DNA of 64,000 nt. Origin: Candidatus Zixiibacteriota bacterium. Its GTDB lineage: Bacteria; Zixibacteria; MSB-5A5; DSPP01. The position numbers and the translations under genes were made by a program. This document shows, piece by piece, positions 33,820 to 43,067 of the stretch. The notes beneath the pieces are model-generated. The model saw only the letters and a program-made list of their open reading frames with translations, was not told where the DNA came from and did no database searches. Numbering within the stretch: the stretch's first letter is position 1; every line of letters begins with the position of its first letter. The stretch covers positions 49,983 to 113,982 of the forward strand of contig JAKEHY010000023.1 in NCBI GenBank assembly GCA_022614805.1. The letters run 5' to 3'.

Positions 33820-34577
33820 TGCTGCCGCGCGTGCTGCTTTCTTGGAGTTCGGGCAAGGACAGCGCCTGGACCCTGCACATCCTCCGCCAGCAAGAGGTGG
33901 AAGTCGTGGCGCTGCTGACCACGTTCAATGAGGCTGCGGACCGTGTGGCCATGCACGCCGTCCGCCGGGCGCTGGTCGAAGCCCAGGCGAGGGCGGCGGG
34001 CCTCCCCCTGTGGCAAGTCCCGCTCCCGTGGCCGTGTTCCAACGCCACCTACGAAGAGCGAATGATCGAGGTGATTGTCCGCGCGCGGGAGGAGGGCATC
34101 ACGCACGTGGCCTTCGGTGACCTGTTCCTGCAAGACATCCGGGACTACCGCATCCGCCAGCTGGCAGGGACCGGGGTCGAGCCGCTGTTCCCGCTGTGGT
34201 GTTCGCCGGCCGACACACCGGACTTGGCCCGGCGGATGCTCCACGGCGGCCTGCGCGCTGTGCTGACTTGCGTGGATCCCAAGCAACTTTCGGAACGGTT
34301 CGTGGGGCGGACGTACGACGCAGGACTGCTGGCCGATTTACCGTCCGGTGTGGATCCATGCGGCGAACGCGGAGAGTTTCATACCTTCTGCTTCGGGGGC
34401 CCGATGTTCGCCTTTGAGATTGCCGCGGAGGTTGGCGAAACCGTTTCCCGCGGCGGGTTCTGCTTTGCCGATCTGGTGCCATGTGCGTCGGTGGTTAACT
34501 CTCAAGAGGCGGCTAACAACGGCATCCAGCGGTTCGGCGTACCGCCGCCGCTGATGCTGACCGTGAAACCGAAGTAA
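33819..34577 (+). CDS. PP-loop ATPase (diphthine-ammonia ligase-like adenine nucleotide alpha hydrolase)
   Basis: A 252-aa enzyme with the PP-loop signature LLSWSSGKDSAWTLH near the N-terminus and GITHVAFGDLFLQDIRDYR, then GVDPCGERGEFHTFCFGGPMF, all typical of COG2102-like proteins. The family adenylates a carboxylate and adds ammonia; bacterial members have unknown substrates. A GTG start overlaps the previous stop by one base. Operon position with the BtuF-like gene suggests work on a cobalamin-type side chain, which is inference. Confidence 0.8.
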   Translation: MLPRVLLSWSSGKDSAWTLHILRQQEVEVVALLTTFNEAADRVAMHAVRRALVEAQARAAGLPLWQVPLPWPCSNATYEERMIEVIVRAREEGITHVAFGDLFLQDIRDYRIRQLAGTGVEPLFPLWCSPADTPDLARRMLHGGLRAVLTCVDPKQLSERFVGRTYDAGLLADLPSGVDPCGERGEFHTFCFGGPMFAFEIAAEVGETVSRGGFCFADLVPCASVVNSQEAANNGIQRFGVPPPLMLTVKPK

Positions 34578-34804
34578 AGGGCCGAAACCATTAGGTCGCT
34601 TTCGGGCGCGGTCGGGAAGGTCTTCTGTTTCATGAACGACATTTACGCCGGCCATGCACCGGCGGGAGTGAATTATTTAAAACGCTCCTTGGACTTAGAA
34701 GCCATAAACCCGAAGTCCCTCTGGCCACCTGTCCCCGACATGTTTAGGTGACGATTCAAAGTCGGTTGACAGCCTCTGAATGCGGCCCTTAATTAAGTTC
34801 CACT

Positions 34805-35468
34805 ATGTGCGGCGGCTTGCGGTTTTCGAAGATGAGGGTCTTAAAAATCATCGAGGAATTTGAATGCGAAGACCCCGGCTTGACATAAAACCTAACATCA
34901 TCGTGCGTCCCACGATGACGATTCCGGTGGTTTATGCGCAAGATGGCGACCGCAGGCTAAACCTAATGCGTTGGGGCTTCGTTCCTCCCTGGGAGAAAGT
35001 AGAACCCCTAAAAAAGCCATCCATTTTCAATGCGAGAAGCGATAAGGTAGCGTTAAGCAATGTTTTCAAATCATCATTGTTGCAGGGAGGTGTCTAATCC
35101 CGACTGACGGATATTATGGGTGGAAGAAGGTCGATTCGAAGAAGGTGCCGGTCGTTTTCACGATTAAAAACGAAGAAGTATTCGCTCTGGCCGGTCTTTG
35201 GTATATCTACAGACCCCCGGAGGGAGAGCCCATCCATACTTGCACGATAGTTACCACCGATGCCAACAAGTTTGCGGCGAAGGTTCATAACAGGATGCCG
35301 GTGGTTCTGTCCAAAAAAGCCCAAGGGACCTGGATGGATCAGGCGATTTCAGACGTAAAGCTCTTGAGCGGTCTTCTGAAGCCATTTCCTGAAGAGTTGA
35401 TGGAGGCGGAAGAGGTTACTTTGCCGTCCCCAAAACGAAGTCCTAAACGGCCGCCGTCGGAGAATTAA
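34805..35468 (+). pseudogene. SRAP (YedK/HMCES-like) gene broken by two frameshifts
   Basis: Three frames together rebuild an SRAP protein: MCGGLRFSKM at 34805 with catalytic Cys2, then IIVRPTMTIPVVYAQDGDRR, LNLMRWGFVPPWEKVE and INARSDK-like FNARSDKVA in a second frame, then CLIPTDGYYGWKK and KVHNRMPVVLS in a third. Breaks lie near 34885 and 35088. The active-site Glu of DGFYEW is Gly here, while the late His is kept. SRAP proteins crosslink to abasic sites in single-stranded DNA; this copy should be inactive unless the breaks are sequencing errors. Confidence 0.85.
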
Positions 35469-35548
35469 TCGTGTCGTGGGAGTAAAATATGGGGAAAATT
35501 ATCAACAATATGTGGTCAAGTGAGTTGTGAAGAAAGGCGGTGAGACGA

Positions 35549-35677
35549 ATGCGAACCAAATCACGGGCAAAAATTCGCCGTCAGGCAGGACTGAAGCAAG
35601 CATGGCGGACCCGCGACTACAAGGAGCGGGCTAAAAAGGGTTGGAAAACCCGCAAAGAAAAAGGTAAGGCGAAATAA
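35549..35677 (+). CDS. 42-aa basic peptide
   Basis: Short gene below usual length cut-offs: MRTKSRAKIRRQAGLKQAWR and then TRDYKERAKKGWKTRKEKGK. About one residue in two is Lys or Arg, suggesting nucleic-acid binding. An AAGGCGGTGAG ribosome-binding site precedes the ATG and a strong terminator follows its stop, which supports a real small gene. Confidence 0.5.
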   Translation: MRTKSRAKIRRQAGLKQAWRTRDYKERAKKGWKTRKEKGKAK

Positions 35678-35697
35678 AGGAGGTTGGTTTTATTGGG

Positions 35698-35732
35698 CCG
35701 CCGGGACTAGAACGTTCCGGCGGTTTCTTTTT
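35698..35732 (+). terminator. Rho-independent terminator
   Basis: CCGCCGG (35698-35704) pairs with CCGGCGG (35717-35723) and is followed by TTTCTTTTT. It ends the 42-aa peptide transcript. The ~220 bp after it (35733-35952) hold no gene, only a repeated TTATTGAC pair near 35862 and 35872. Confidence 0.8.
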
Positions 35733-35952
35733 GGATCCAGTTGGCGAATGAGGCACAGCAAGGCAGGTCGGGTGGGAATGTGGCACACCGGGGCAGAACG
35801 GGGCAAATTCAGGGGCCTCCAGTATGATCGCAGATGTTACAGGGATGGGCGGAAACTTTATTGACTGGGGAATTATTGACCGGTATCTTCGTAGTCGGGA
35901 TTGAGAAACCACGAGCCGGGATAGGCACAAAATCGGAAAGAGGTTGGCGACA

Positions 35953-36333
35953 ATGATTGTTAAAAAGTTCGATTTGACTGACAGGCCGGGAAGTGAAGGT
36001 TCGTTGGCATGGGGAGAGGGGGGGCTTGAGTACGAAGCTTTTATCCAATCTATTCGGAAATCACTCCACATAAAGGCGGAGGAGGATGAAATTTACAAGG
36101 TTTCCATGACCTGGAGCCTGAAGTCAAAAGGCAGGGAACACCGATTTCTAAAGCTCGATCTCGACAATGCCGCTAAGCCCATTTTAGATGCAATTTTTAA
36201 TTCGGGAACTGGTGGCAAGCGTGACTCTACGAATAGAGATGGTCGTGTAGTGGAGCTGCGATTGAAGAAGATTCCTTCTCACAAGGAATATTTGTGGATT
36301 GCCATCCAAACGTTGTCGAGAAAGGGTAACTAA
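35953..36333 (+). CDS. RusA-like Holliday junction resolvase
   Basis: A 126-aa endonuclease of the RusA family. The catalytic motif is LDLDNAAKPILDAIF (~66-80), with the later acidic DGRVVELRLKK. The family resolves four-way junctions in prophages and elements. ATG 35953 is chosen over TTG 35944 because GAGG lies ~8 bp before it. It is followed after 4 bp by the P-loop kinase gene, then the Ski2-like helicase, suggesting a recombination or repair operon. Confidence 0.8.
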   Translation: MIVKKFDLTDRPGSEGSLAWGEGGLEYEAFIQSIRKSLHIKAEEDEIYKVSMTWSLKSKGREHRFLKLDLDNAAKPILDAIFNSGTGGKRDSTNRDGRVVELRLKKIPSHKEYLWIAIQTLSRKGN

Positions 36334-36337
36334 ACCT

Positions 36338-36790
36338 ATGGTAAAATTGCTTATCGTTGTTGGGCTACCAGGATCTGGCAAGTCTACTTTTATTGAAAAT
36401 AGACTGTCGAAAGGGGAATTCCCAGGGACCTATTTTGATGAATTTATGGCAAATGCGATTGACGATGTTCACGAGTTCAAACAAAGCAGGCACTACGGGA
36501 TACTAATCAAGCAGTTACAGGGAGGCCAGAATTGCGTAATCGCCGACATAAGCTTTTGTCTGAAAGGTAAGCGTGATGAAGCAGTAGAAGCCATACGGGA
36601 AAAAGTTGTCGCGGTCGATATCCAATGGAAATTCTTCGAGAACTCGCCTGCTAAATGTATCAAGAATGTTTTACGGTCGGGCTCCCCAGCAATGGCGAAC
36701 AAAATATACTATATAAACCTTTTCTCAGGTAAATATAGGATACCCGATGGGATTGAGGCTGAAGAAATTTGGCAGGAGCCATTAAATTAA
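36338..36790 (+). CDS. P-loop kinase-like protein
   Basis: A 150-aa AAA_33-type ATP/GTP-binding protein. Walker A is GLPGSGKS at residues ~9-16, a YFDEF acidic motif follows, and NCVIADISFC marks the third strand. Such proteins phosphorylate small molecules or polynucleotide ends. The start at 36338 lies 4 bp after the RusA stop. It is shorter than most polynucleotide kinases and has no phosphatase domain. Substrate unknown. Confidence 0.7.
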   Translation: MVKLLIVVGLPGSGKSTFIENRLSKGEFPGTYFDEFMANAIDDVHEFKQSRHYGILIKQLQGGQNCVIADISFCLKGKRDEAVEAIREKVVAVDIQWKFFENSPAKCIKNVLRSGSPAMANKIYYINLFSGKYRIPDGIEAEEIWQEPLN

Positions 36791-36829
36791 TCGTATGGAG
36801 CAAAGCAGATACAGGCAGAGGAAATTGAA

Positions 36830-39709
36830 TTGAGCGAGCAGTTAATTGAAGAGCCGTCGAGTCTTCAAGCAAACATGAAAACTTTGACGCATGTCTACGG
36901 AATTCCTGAGGACGTGACGAGTATTTGGATCCAAGAAGAGGGGAACGAACTTCTTGAAATTCAAAAAACTGCTATTGAAAACTTTGGCCTTCTTCAAGGT
37001 AAGAGTATCATCATAACTGCACCCAGTTCATCAGGCAAAACTTTTGTCGGAGAGATTGCGGCCGTGCATGCCTACTTTTCTGGGAAGAAAACTCTTTTCC
37101 TTGTTCCTATGAAGGCTATCGCTGAAGAAAAATATGCCGACTTTGTTCGAAAATATAGACGCTTTGGGATTAACGTAGTAATCTCGACACACGATAGAAC
37201 AGAGTTCGACTCCAACATTTTGGCAGGTTATTTCGATATTGCGGTCATCATTTTTGAAAAAATGAACGTCTTACTTACACAGAGTGCTGCAGTACTGAAC
37301 AGTTGCGGGCTTGTGATAGTCGATGAACTTCAACTTTTGAACGAAAGGGAACGGGGTCCGGGGTTGGAAATTTTATTGACAAAAATAAAGGTTCTCAAGG
37401 AGGCCTCAAAAGGTTCTTTTCAATTCCTTGGTCTTTCAGCCGTACTTGCAGATTTAAATCAATTCGATATATGGTTAAATGCCCAACAGTGTGAGTCGAA
37501 GATGCGGCCATTAGAGCTGCATGAAGGGGTTCTGTCGCCCAATGGCACGTTGAAAGTTCAAAAATTCAACGATGGCACAATTTATGAGGAAAAGCTTCCA
37601 GAGATTGACAAGGTTGTAGTTCCATCGTCGGAACCGATGGACCGAGAAGAAAGCGATTTGCTTCAAGATTCTATTTTGCACCGGTTGCTACTAGTTTGTC
37701 GGCACTATTTGAAAGAGGGTAAGCGAATCTTAATTTTCAGAAAATGGAGAGCATTGGCGGTATCAACCGCTCAGTTCCTTTCGCGAGAACTGAGTCTTCG
37801 ACCAGCTTCAAAAGTCATAAGCGTGCTTGAGGAAATAGAAAATACAAATTCCCATGACGTTTTAACGGAGTGCCTGGCCAAGGGGATAGCATTTCATAAC
37901 TCAGATTTACTTCCCGAGACGCGGCTTACGATTGAAGATGATTTTCGCAGCAATGACGGTCAAATTAAGGTGGTTTGTTCAACGAGTACTCTCGCTATGG
38001 GTGTCAATCTACCTTGTTCCATAGTGATAATTCCAGATGCGCTCAAACCTGACCCTGATGCCGAAGCGTTTCATGAAATTCCTATTACCACATCCGAATA
38101 TAAGAATATGTCTGGCCGTGCTGGGCGAACACGGTTCAAAGAAGAGGGCGTATCTATTCTTTTAGCCAACTCTCAGGCTGAAGCGGCAAAATTCTGGAAA
38201 AATTATGTGCAAGGACGTCTTGACACTCTATCGCCCTCTCTGGTAAAACGCGACCTTCGAAAAATAATGCTCGACCTGTTTGCAGGTGAGTTATGTAAGA
38301 CCGAGGAAGAGCTTCAAAAGTTATTATTGTCGTCTTTCACAGGATTTGTGCACTGGAATCGAACACACAGCACACGAGAAGGGTTTATTGCGGTGATCGC
38401 TGGGAATTGCCAGTTCTTGTTGGAAAATAACCTTGTTAAAAGGACGGGAAAGGCGATTTTAGTTCCAACAGATATTGGGAAATTGTGTGCGGCCAGCGGT
38501 GTTGAAATTGAGAGCTTTATTTTGCTCTCGCAGAACCTGCACAGAATTGTTCCAGCTGATTGGGTTCCCTGGCAAATTATTTTTATATGCTTGCACTGTG
38601 CCGAATTGACAAACCGGTTCAAAGTAACTTTTCGTAGAGTAGACCAGCATAGTGTTTGGAGAGTTTTAGAGGAACGTAATCCGAAGAATCATGAAACCCT
38701 TTGCAGTTGGTCTAGAGAGCTTTTGAATGACACCATTGAAACTGTTAAAAGAGTTCAGACATCCATGCTGTTGGTGGACTGGATTAACGGAATGGAGATG
38801 AGGGATCTGGAAAACTCATACACTTCAAACCAAAGAGATCGGTTTCTATCAGGTGCTGTAAGAGATATTGCATCCATTGTAGCGTGGATGACAGATTCCA
38901 TGCGCCGGATTGCTCAAGAGTTAAAATATGATAAAGAGTTTTGCAGTGCCCTCCGCATACTTAGCGAACGTATTGCACGAGGTGTTCCCGCAGAGGGTAT
39001 CGAATTGCATAAACTTGGTGTTCGGGGAATAACTCGAACTGTTATAAAGAGGCTTGTGGACGCTAAACTCGCCAATTTGGACAGCATCCTCGAGGCCCGC
39101 CCAGAAAGTTTTCGTGGGATAATTAGTCCACATCTTGCTCAGCGAATTCAGGAGGCGATAGTTCGTAATATTGAGGAAAGCCTTGAGTACACCAAGCGTT
39201 CCCAAATAATCCGAATTGAGAAGCAGGGCCGCGATTCGGGTATGATAAAAGGGCTTTATGAATTGGAAGGTATTCGACTCGAAGATGCCGTTGTCGAGTT
39301 GTTGAATTCTCCGCCATTGGGACTTGGCGCAAAAAGAATGTCTAAGCAAAAGGAAGGCGAGCCCGATATTCGCTTGGTGCTACCGGATGGAATACTGGTC
39401 GGCTCGGTAACGGCTTCTAAATCGCCTATTTCGGACAAGAAGTGTGCTGAAATAATTAGATCGGGAGCTAAAATGAATCCAACCTCCTTCGTTGTCTTTG
39501 GCCGCCCCGGATTTCACAAACTTGCGACCGATAATTCACCACACGTAAATGCTCAACTTGATTCATTAAAATCTTACAAACTAATATCGATGCCGGACCT
39601 TGGTGAGCTATTCGTAGCTGTAGTTGAAGGAAAAATAAACAAAACGAAGTTTGTAGAAATACTAATGAAGAGTCGTGGGTTAATTTTGGCTCAAAAAGAA
39701 GTAGGATGA
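36830..39709 (+). CDS. Ski2-like superfamily 2 helicase
   Basis: A 959-aa helicase. Motif I is APSSSGKTFVGE, motif Ia FLVPMKAIAEEKY, motif II DELQ (VIVDELQLL), motif III GLSAV, motif V STLAMGVNLP and motif VI YKNMSGRAGRTR, all of the Ski2/Hel308 class. Residues ~700-800 include a helix-hairpin-helix-like stretch (KLGVRGITRTVIKRLVDAKL). The last ~130 residues contain GEPDIRLVLPDGILVGSVTA, reminiscent of a PD-(D/E)XK fold that has lost the Glu. A TTG start with AGAGGA upstream is used. The RusA and kinase genes precede it on the same strand. Confidence 0.82.
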   Translation: MSEQLIEEPSSLQANMKTLTHVYGIPEDVTSIWIQEEGNELLEIQKTAIENFGLLQGKSIIITAPSSSGKTFVGEIAAVHAYFSGKKTLFLVPMKAIAEEKYADFVRKYRRFGINVVISTHDRTEFDSNILAGYFDIAVIIFEKMNVLLTQSAAVLNSCGLVIVDELQLLNERERGPGLEILLTKIKVLKEASKGSFQFLGLSAVLADLNQFDIWLNAQQCESKMRPLELHEGVLSPNGTLKVQKFNDGTIYEEKLPEIDKVVVPSSEPMDREESDLLQDSILHRLLLVCRHYLKEGKRILIFRKWRALAVSTAQFLSRELSLRPASKVISVLEEIENTNSHDVLTECLAKGIAFHNSDLLPETRLTIEDDFRSNDGQIKVVCSTSTLAMGVNLPCSIVIIPDALKPDPDAEAFHEIPITTSEYKNMSGRAGRTRFKEEGVSILLANSQAEAAKFWKNYVQGRLDTLSPSLVKRDLRKIMLDLFAGELCKTEEELQKLLLSSFTGFVHWNRTHSTREGFIAVIAGNCQFLLENNLVKRTGKAILVPTDIGKLCAASGVEIESFILLSQNLHRIVPADWVPWQIIFICLHCAELTNRFKVTFRRVDQHSVWRVLEERNPKNHETLCSWSRELLNDTIETVKRVQTSMLLVDWINGMEMRDLENSYTSNQRDRFLSGAVRDIASIVAWMTDSMRRIAQELKYDKEFCSALRILSERIARGVPAEGIELHKLGVRGITRTVIKRLVDAKLANLDSILEARPESFRGIISPHLAQRIQEAIVRNIEESLEYTKRSQIIRIEKQGRDSGMIKGLYELEGIRLEDAVVELLNSPPLGLGAKRMSKQKEGEPDIRLVLPDGILVGSVTASKSPISDKKCAEIIRSGAKMNPTSFVVFGRPGFHKLATDNSPHVNAQLDSLKSYKLISMPDLGELFVAVVEGKINKTKFVEILMKSRGLILAQKEVG

Positions 39710-39742
39710 CTTCTCTAATTAGGTGAATCGTCCTTGGCCATC

Positions 39743-40282
39743 TTAATCATCATCGTCTGGAGGGTCACCCTCCCATCCTGACGGTGTGCACTCACCCGGT
39801 GGCGGATCGGAGCATTTCTCCGTATATGTTTGCGCGACCTCCGTTGGAAGACCGCGAAACCAAAATTCTGGAACTGGTCCGAAATATCGCTCATACGCTC
39901 TAACGAAACTCCGACCGGCGTTACTAGGAACGGGAGTGTAGGAAGTATTCGGCTGGTGATGGATGAAAAACCCGACGGTCTCACGACAGAATCTGGGATA
40001 CTGACGTGTGAACAAGATGAACTGATGCCATACTTCATCGATGAGAGAACTAATCATCCCAAGTGGACCTATTCGAAAGCCGACGAGTGCGATGAAGCGT
40101 TTGAATTCACGAACGGCTGTCGGCAGATCTTCAAGTTCAATTCTCCCGTCTTTTAGGAGCTTTTCCTCGACGAACGGAAAGTCTGTCTGCTCGATGCGCG
40201 TAAGCATCGCTAACTGCTCATCGGTCAGGGATACGCTCGGTAAGACACCGAGCGGTAATTGAAGAGTAACGGTCGTTGCCAT
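39743..40282 (-). CDS. glycine-rich-domain-containing-protein-like (GRDP/DUF1399-like) protein
   Basis: A 179-aa protein whose LIDEVWHQFILFTRQYPRFC matches the signature of GRDP-like proteins (DEiWH-x-hilyT-x-Y-x-x-FC), followed by FFIHHQPNT. Family members are known from plants and scattered bacteria; function is unclear. The C-terminus is Pro- and Asp-rich and ends DDDD. It is monocistronic, converging on the helicase gene. Confidence 0.7.
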   Translation of the reverse strand: MATTVTLQLPLGVLPSVSLTDEQLAMLTRIEQTDFPFVEEKLLKDGRIELEDLPTAVREFKRFIALVGFRIGPLGMISSLIDEVWHQFILFTRQYPRFCRETVGFFIHHQPNTSYTPVPSNAGRSFVRAYERYFGPVPEFWFRGLPTEVAQTYTEKCSDPPPGECTPSGWEGDPPDDDD

Positions 40283-40946
40283 TGCGCGTCCTTTCTTTTG
40301 TCAGTCTGAAGCAGTCTTCTTTGCCAGTTGAATAGCTTCAACACTGGCAAGGTGTCCGCCTGGAAATATAGCGCGCTTCTCTGTGTCAATCAATGGGAGT
40401 TAATGGAACAGCCTTGGCTCTGTTCCTAGAGTGGTTTGGTGGACATTGACCGATTTGAAGTCCGTCCCCAGCACATTCACCACCGGTCCTTCCCATTGCA
40501 CAATACCCTTGACTGCCAGCAGTTCGCTATTTACAATAATTTTTTCATACTTTAAAAGGATTTTGGGCCGAATTATTACGTTTATGAAGCTGAACTCATC
40601 TTCTATAGTAAGGAAAGCAAATTCTTTAGCAGCAGGGGGGGCTAACCTTCATTATCCCGACAACGAGAATGGTTTTGCCTGTATCGGTTAAATCTATGAA
40701 TCCCTTACGGTACAGTCCGAGTTCTCTGTGACTACGACTCAAGCGATTCAACTTTAGTCCGATAACCTTACTGGCCATCTCTTGAACTTGGCCTCCTTGA
40801 ACGGGAGCGTCCGATGCTTCCGTGCCTGACACCGGTTGGCCATTGATCGTTGGTATTGTCGGGACAAATGTAGCATTTCGGTCGCAGCCAAAAGCATTGG
40901 GCAGGAGGGATAATACCGCTTGTTTATAGGTAACGAGGGGGGGCAA
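40283..40946. other. 660-bp region with at most a gene remnant
   Basis: No secure gene. A minus-strand open frame at 40626-40946 (106 codons, TTG start) has a plausible C-terminal stretch, VIGLKLNRLSRSHRELGLYR and then KGFIDLTDTG, that resembles a winged-helix tail, but the N-terminal half looks non-coding. It may be a decayed DNA-binding gene. An inverted repeat (TTGAATAGCTTCAA) lies at about 40327-40340. Confidence 0.35.
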
Positions 40947-42833
40947 ATGGACCGCGAAGTCAGCCCTTACGTACCAGCCAGGTTGGACTCGGTTTCAAAT
41001 CACAAAACCGGCAGCGTTTTCGTATTTCTTCTTTTCTTAGGCACCGTACTGTTCCCCATTGTCCTGGGCTGTCTTGCAGTGCAGGGCTGGCGGTCTGGCC
41101 TTTACCCTAAGTGGGCTGCCTTTTCCCTTTTTGCCGTAGCCTTAATAGGCGGCTTCGCCGTTTGGGCCTACTTGGGTATTCGATGGTTATGCAAGATGAA
41201 AGCGGCGCTGGGATGCGTTGAGGATAGAGATCAAAAGCTACTTTCGGTTCTCGACCGGATAGACGAAGCGGTCATTGGCATAAACTTTACCGGCACCATT
41301 ATCTCTTGGAACCACGGTGCGGAGAAAATGCTTGGGTACTCGGCCCTTGAGGCCGTGGGTCAAACCCTCTCCAAACTGGCGTCGGCGGGTTGTTCGTCCG
41401 AACTGTCAACAATCATGGCGAGAGTAAAAAGTGGAACGGAAACGGATCATGGCGAGGCCCTGCTGAGCCGGAAGGATGGCAGGCCAATCCGCGTATACTT
41501 GTCCACTTCCTTTTTAAAGGATGATGGTGGCCAGATTTGCGGTGCGGTTACGGTGTGCCGCGACATCACCGAACAGAAGAATCTTGAAGAGCAGTTTCGG
41601 CAGACCCAAAAAATAGATACCTTGGGCAAACTGGCTGGCGGGGTAGCCCACGATTTTAACAACCTGCTGACCATAATCATGGGTCGCAGCCAGATTCTCA
41701 AGTATCAACTGAATGAGAAGCACCCCTTGTGGCGGGACGTGGACCTGATCTTGAGCACCGCCAAGCGCGCGGCTTCATTGACCGGTCAACTACTGGCCTT
41801 CAGCCGCAAGGAGGCCGTTCAACTGAAGGTGATTGACCTGAACGACGTGGTAAACGTCATGGAAAAGATGCTTCGGCGGCTTATTGGCGAAGACATCGAA
41901 TTGATGATCGTGAAGGAGGAAGCCCTCAAGCCGGTTAAAGCTGATTTTGGCCAGCTGGAGCAGGTAATCATGAACTTGGTAGTAAACGCCCGCGATGCCA
42001 TGCTCCAGGGAGGCAAGCTGATCATAGAAACCGCGAACGTGGAATTAGACGAAAACTACGCCCGCACGCACGTGGGGGGCCAGCCGGGGCCCTACGTGAT
42101 GCTGGCGGTGAGCGACACCGGTTACGGCATGGATGCGGAAATTCGCAAGCAGGTCTTTGAACCGTTCTTCACGACCAAGGAAAAGGGGAAAGGCACGGGG
42201 CTGGGTCTGACCACGGTATACAGCATCGTCAAGCAGAACAAAGGAAACGTCTGGGTCTACAGCGAGCCCGGGCTGGGCACGACCTTCAAGGTCTTCTTGC
42301 CCCAGGTGGAGGAGCCGGTTCGGGTAGATAAAGCACCTTCATCTGCTGAAGAGATACCCGGCGGTGCGGAAACCATCCTCCTGGTGGAGGATGAAGCGGC
42401 CGTCCGGACGCTGGCACGGGAGGCCTTAAGTAGCAAGGGCTACGCCATTCTCGAGGCCCGCCACGGCGGAGACGCACTCCTAATCCATGACCAGCACAAG
42501 GGTTTCATAGACCTATTGCTGGCAGACGTCATAATGCCCCAGATGAGCGGCCCGGTATTGGCCGAGCGCCTGTTGCGTGAACGGTCGGGTATGAAAGTGC
42601 TTTTCGTATCCGGGTATACCGACAACCCGGTCCTAAGGGATTCCCTCTTAGTTAAAGAAGCCCCCTTTCTGCAGAAGCCCTTTTCGCCTGATTCCCTGGC
42701 CCGCAAGGTGCGGGAAGTGCTGGACGGGAAGACGGGGGTCAAGCCTCCAGTCGCAGAACCGGCGTCGGGAATTCCTTCTAAGGCAGGCGGCAAGCCGTCT
42801 TCAACAGATAACATCGGTTTTAGAAAGAAGTAA
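40947..42833 (+). CDS. membrane-anchored PAS hybrid histidine kinase
   Basis: A 628-aa sensor kinase. Two membrane segments (~23-45 and ~55-78) are followed by a PAS domain (IDEAVIGINFTGTIISWNHG), HisKA with phospho-accepting His in GGVAHDFNNLLTI (~233), a HATPase domain (VMNLVVNARDAM, GYGMD, KGTGLGL) and a C-terminal receiver with ILLVEDEAAVRTLA and Asp in LLADVIMPQM (~525). It is the bacterial cyclic hybrid type. GAGGGGGG precedes ATG 40947. No response regulator or cognate target gene adjoins it. Cargo of bacterial origin is likely. Confidence 0.92.
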   Translation: MDREVSPYVPARLDSVSNHKTGSVFVFLLFLGTVLFPIVLGCLAVQGWRSGLYPKWAAFSLFAVALIGGFAVWAYLGIRWLCKMKAALGCVEDRDQKLLSVLDRIDEAVIGINFTGTIISWNHGAEKMLGYSALEAVGQTLSKLASAGCSSELSTIMARVKSGTETDHGEALLSRKDGRPIRVYLSTSFLKDDGGQICGAVTVCRDITEQKNLEEQFRQTQKIDTLGKLAGGVAHDFNNLLTIIMGRSQILKYQLNEKHPLWRDVDLILSTAKRAASLTGQLLAFSRKEAVQLKVIDLNDVVNVMEKMLRRLIGEDIELMIVKEEALKPVKADFGQLEQVIMNLVVNARDAMLQGGKLIIETANVELDENYARTHVGGQPGPYVMLAVSDTGYGMDAEIRKQVFEPFFTTKEKGKGTGLGLTTVYSIVKQNKGNVWVYSEPGLGTTFKVFLPQVEEPVRVDKAPSSAEEIPGGAETILLVEDEAAVRTLAREALSSKGYAILEARHGGDALLIHDQHKGFIDLLLADVIMPQMSGPVLAERLLRERSGMKVLFVSGYTDNPVLRDSLLVKEAPFLQKPFSPDSLARKVREVLDGKTGVKPPVAEPASGIPSKAGGKPSSTDNIGFRKK

Positions 42834-43011
42834 AGGTCAAAGCACAAAAGGGTTCGACGCCTGGGCGAGGAGTGGCTACGCTTATTTTGATAATCGTTAC
42901 CACTATCGGGGCCGCCGCGCAAATCGCCGTAATCCAGGTCTCAACAAGAATTGTAGCGCAAAACAAAATTAGTGGTTATAAAACTTTAAATTCGTCCGAT
43001 AGTGTTAATGT

Positions 43012-43045
43012 CTCTACCCACCATGGGACAAAAAGGCGGGTAGAG
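43012..43045 (+). other. inverted repeat before the 91-aa gene
   Basis: CTCTACCC (43012-43019) and GGGTAGAG (43038-43045) form an 8-bp stem ending ~10 bp before the AAAGGAGG ribosome-binding site of the gene at 43068. It could act as a leader hairpin or operator. Confidence 0.35.
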
Positions 43046-43067
43046 CCGAAAAAGGAGGTGAGTAAGC

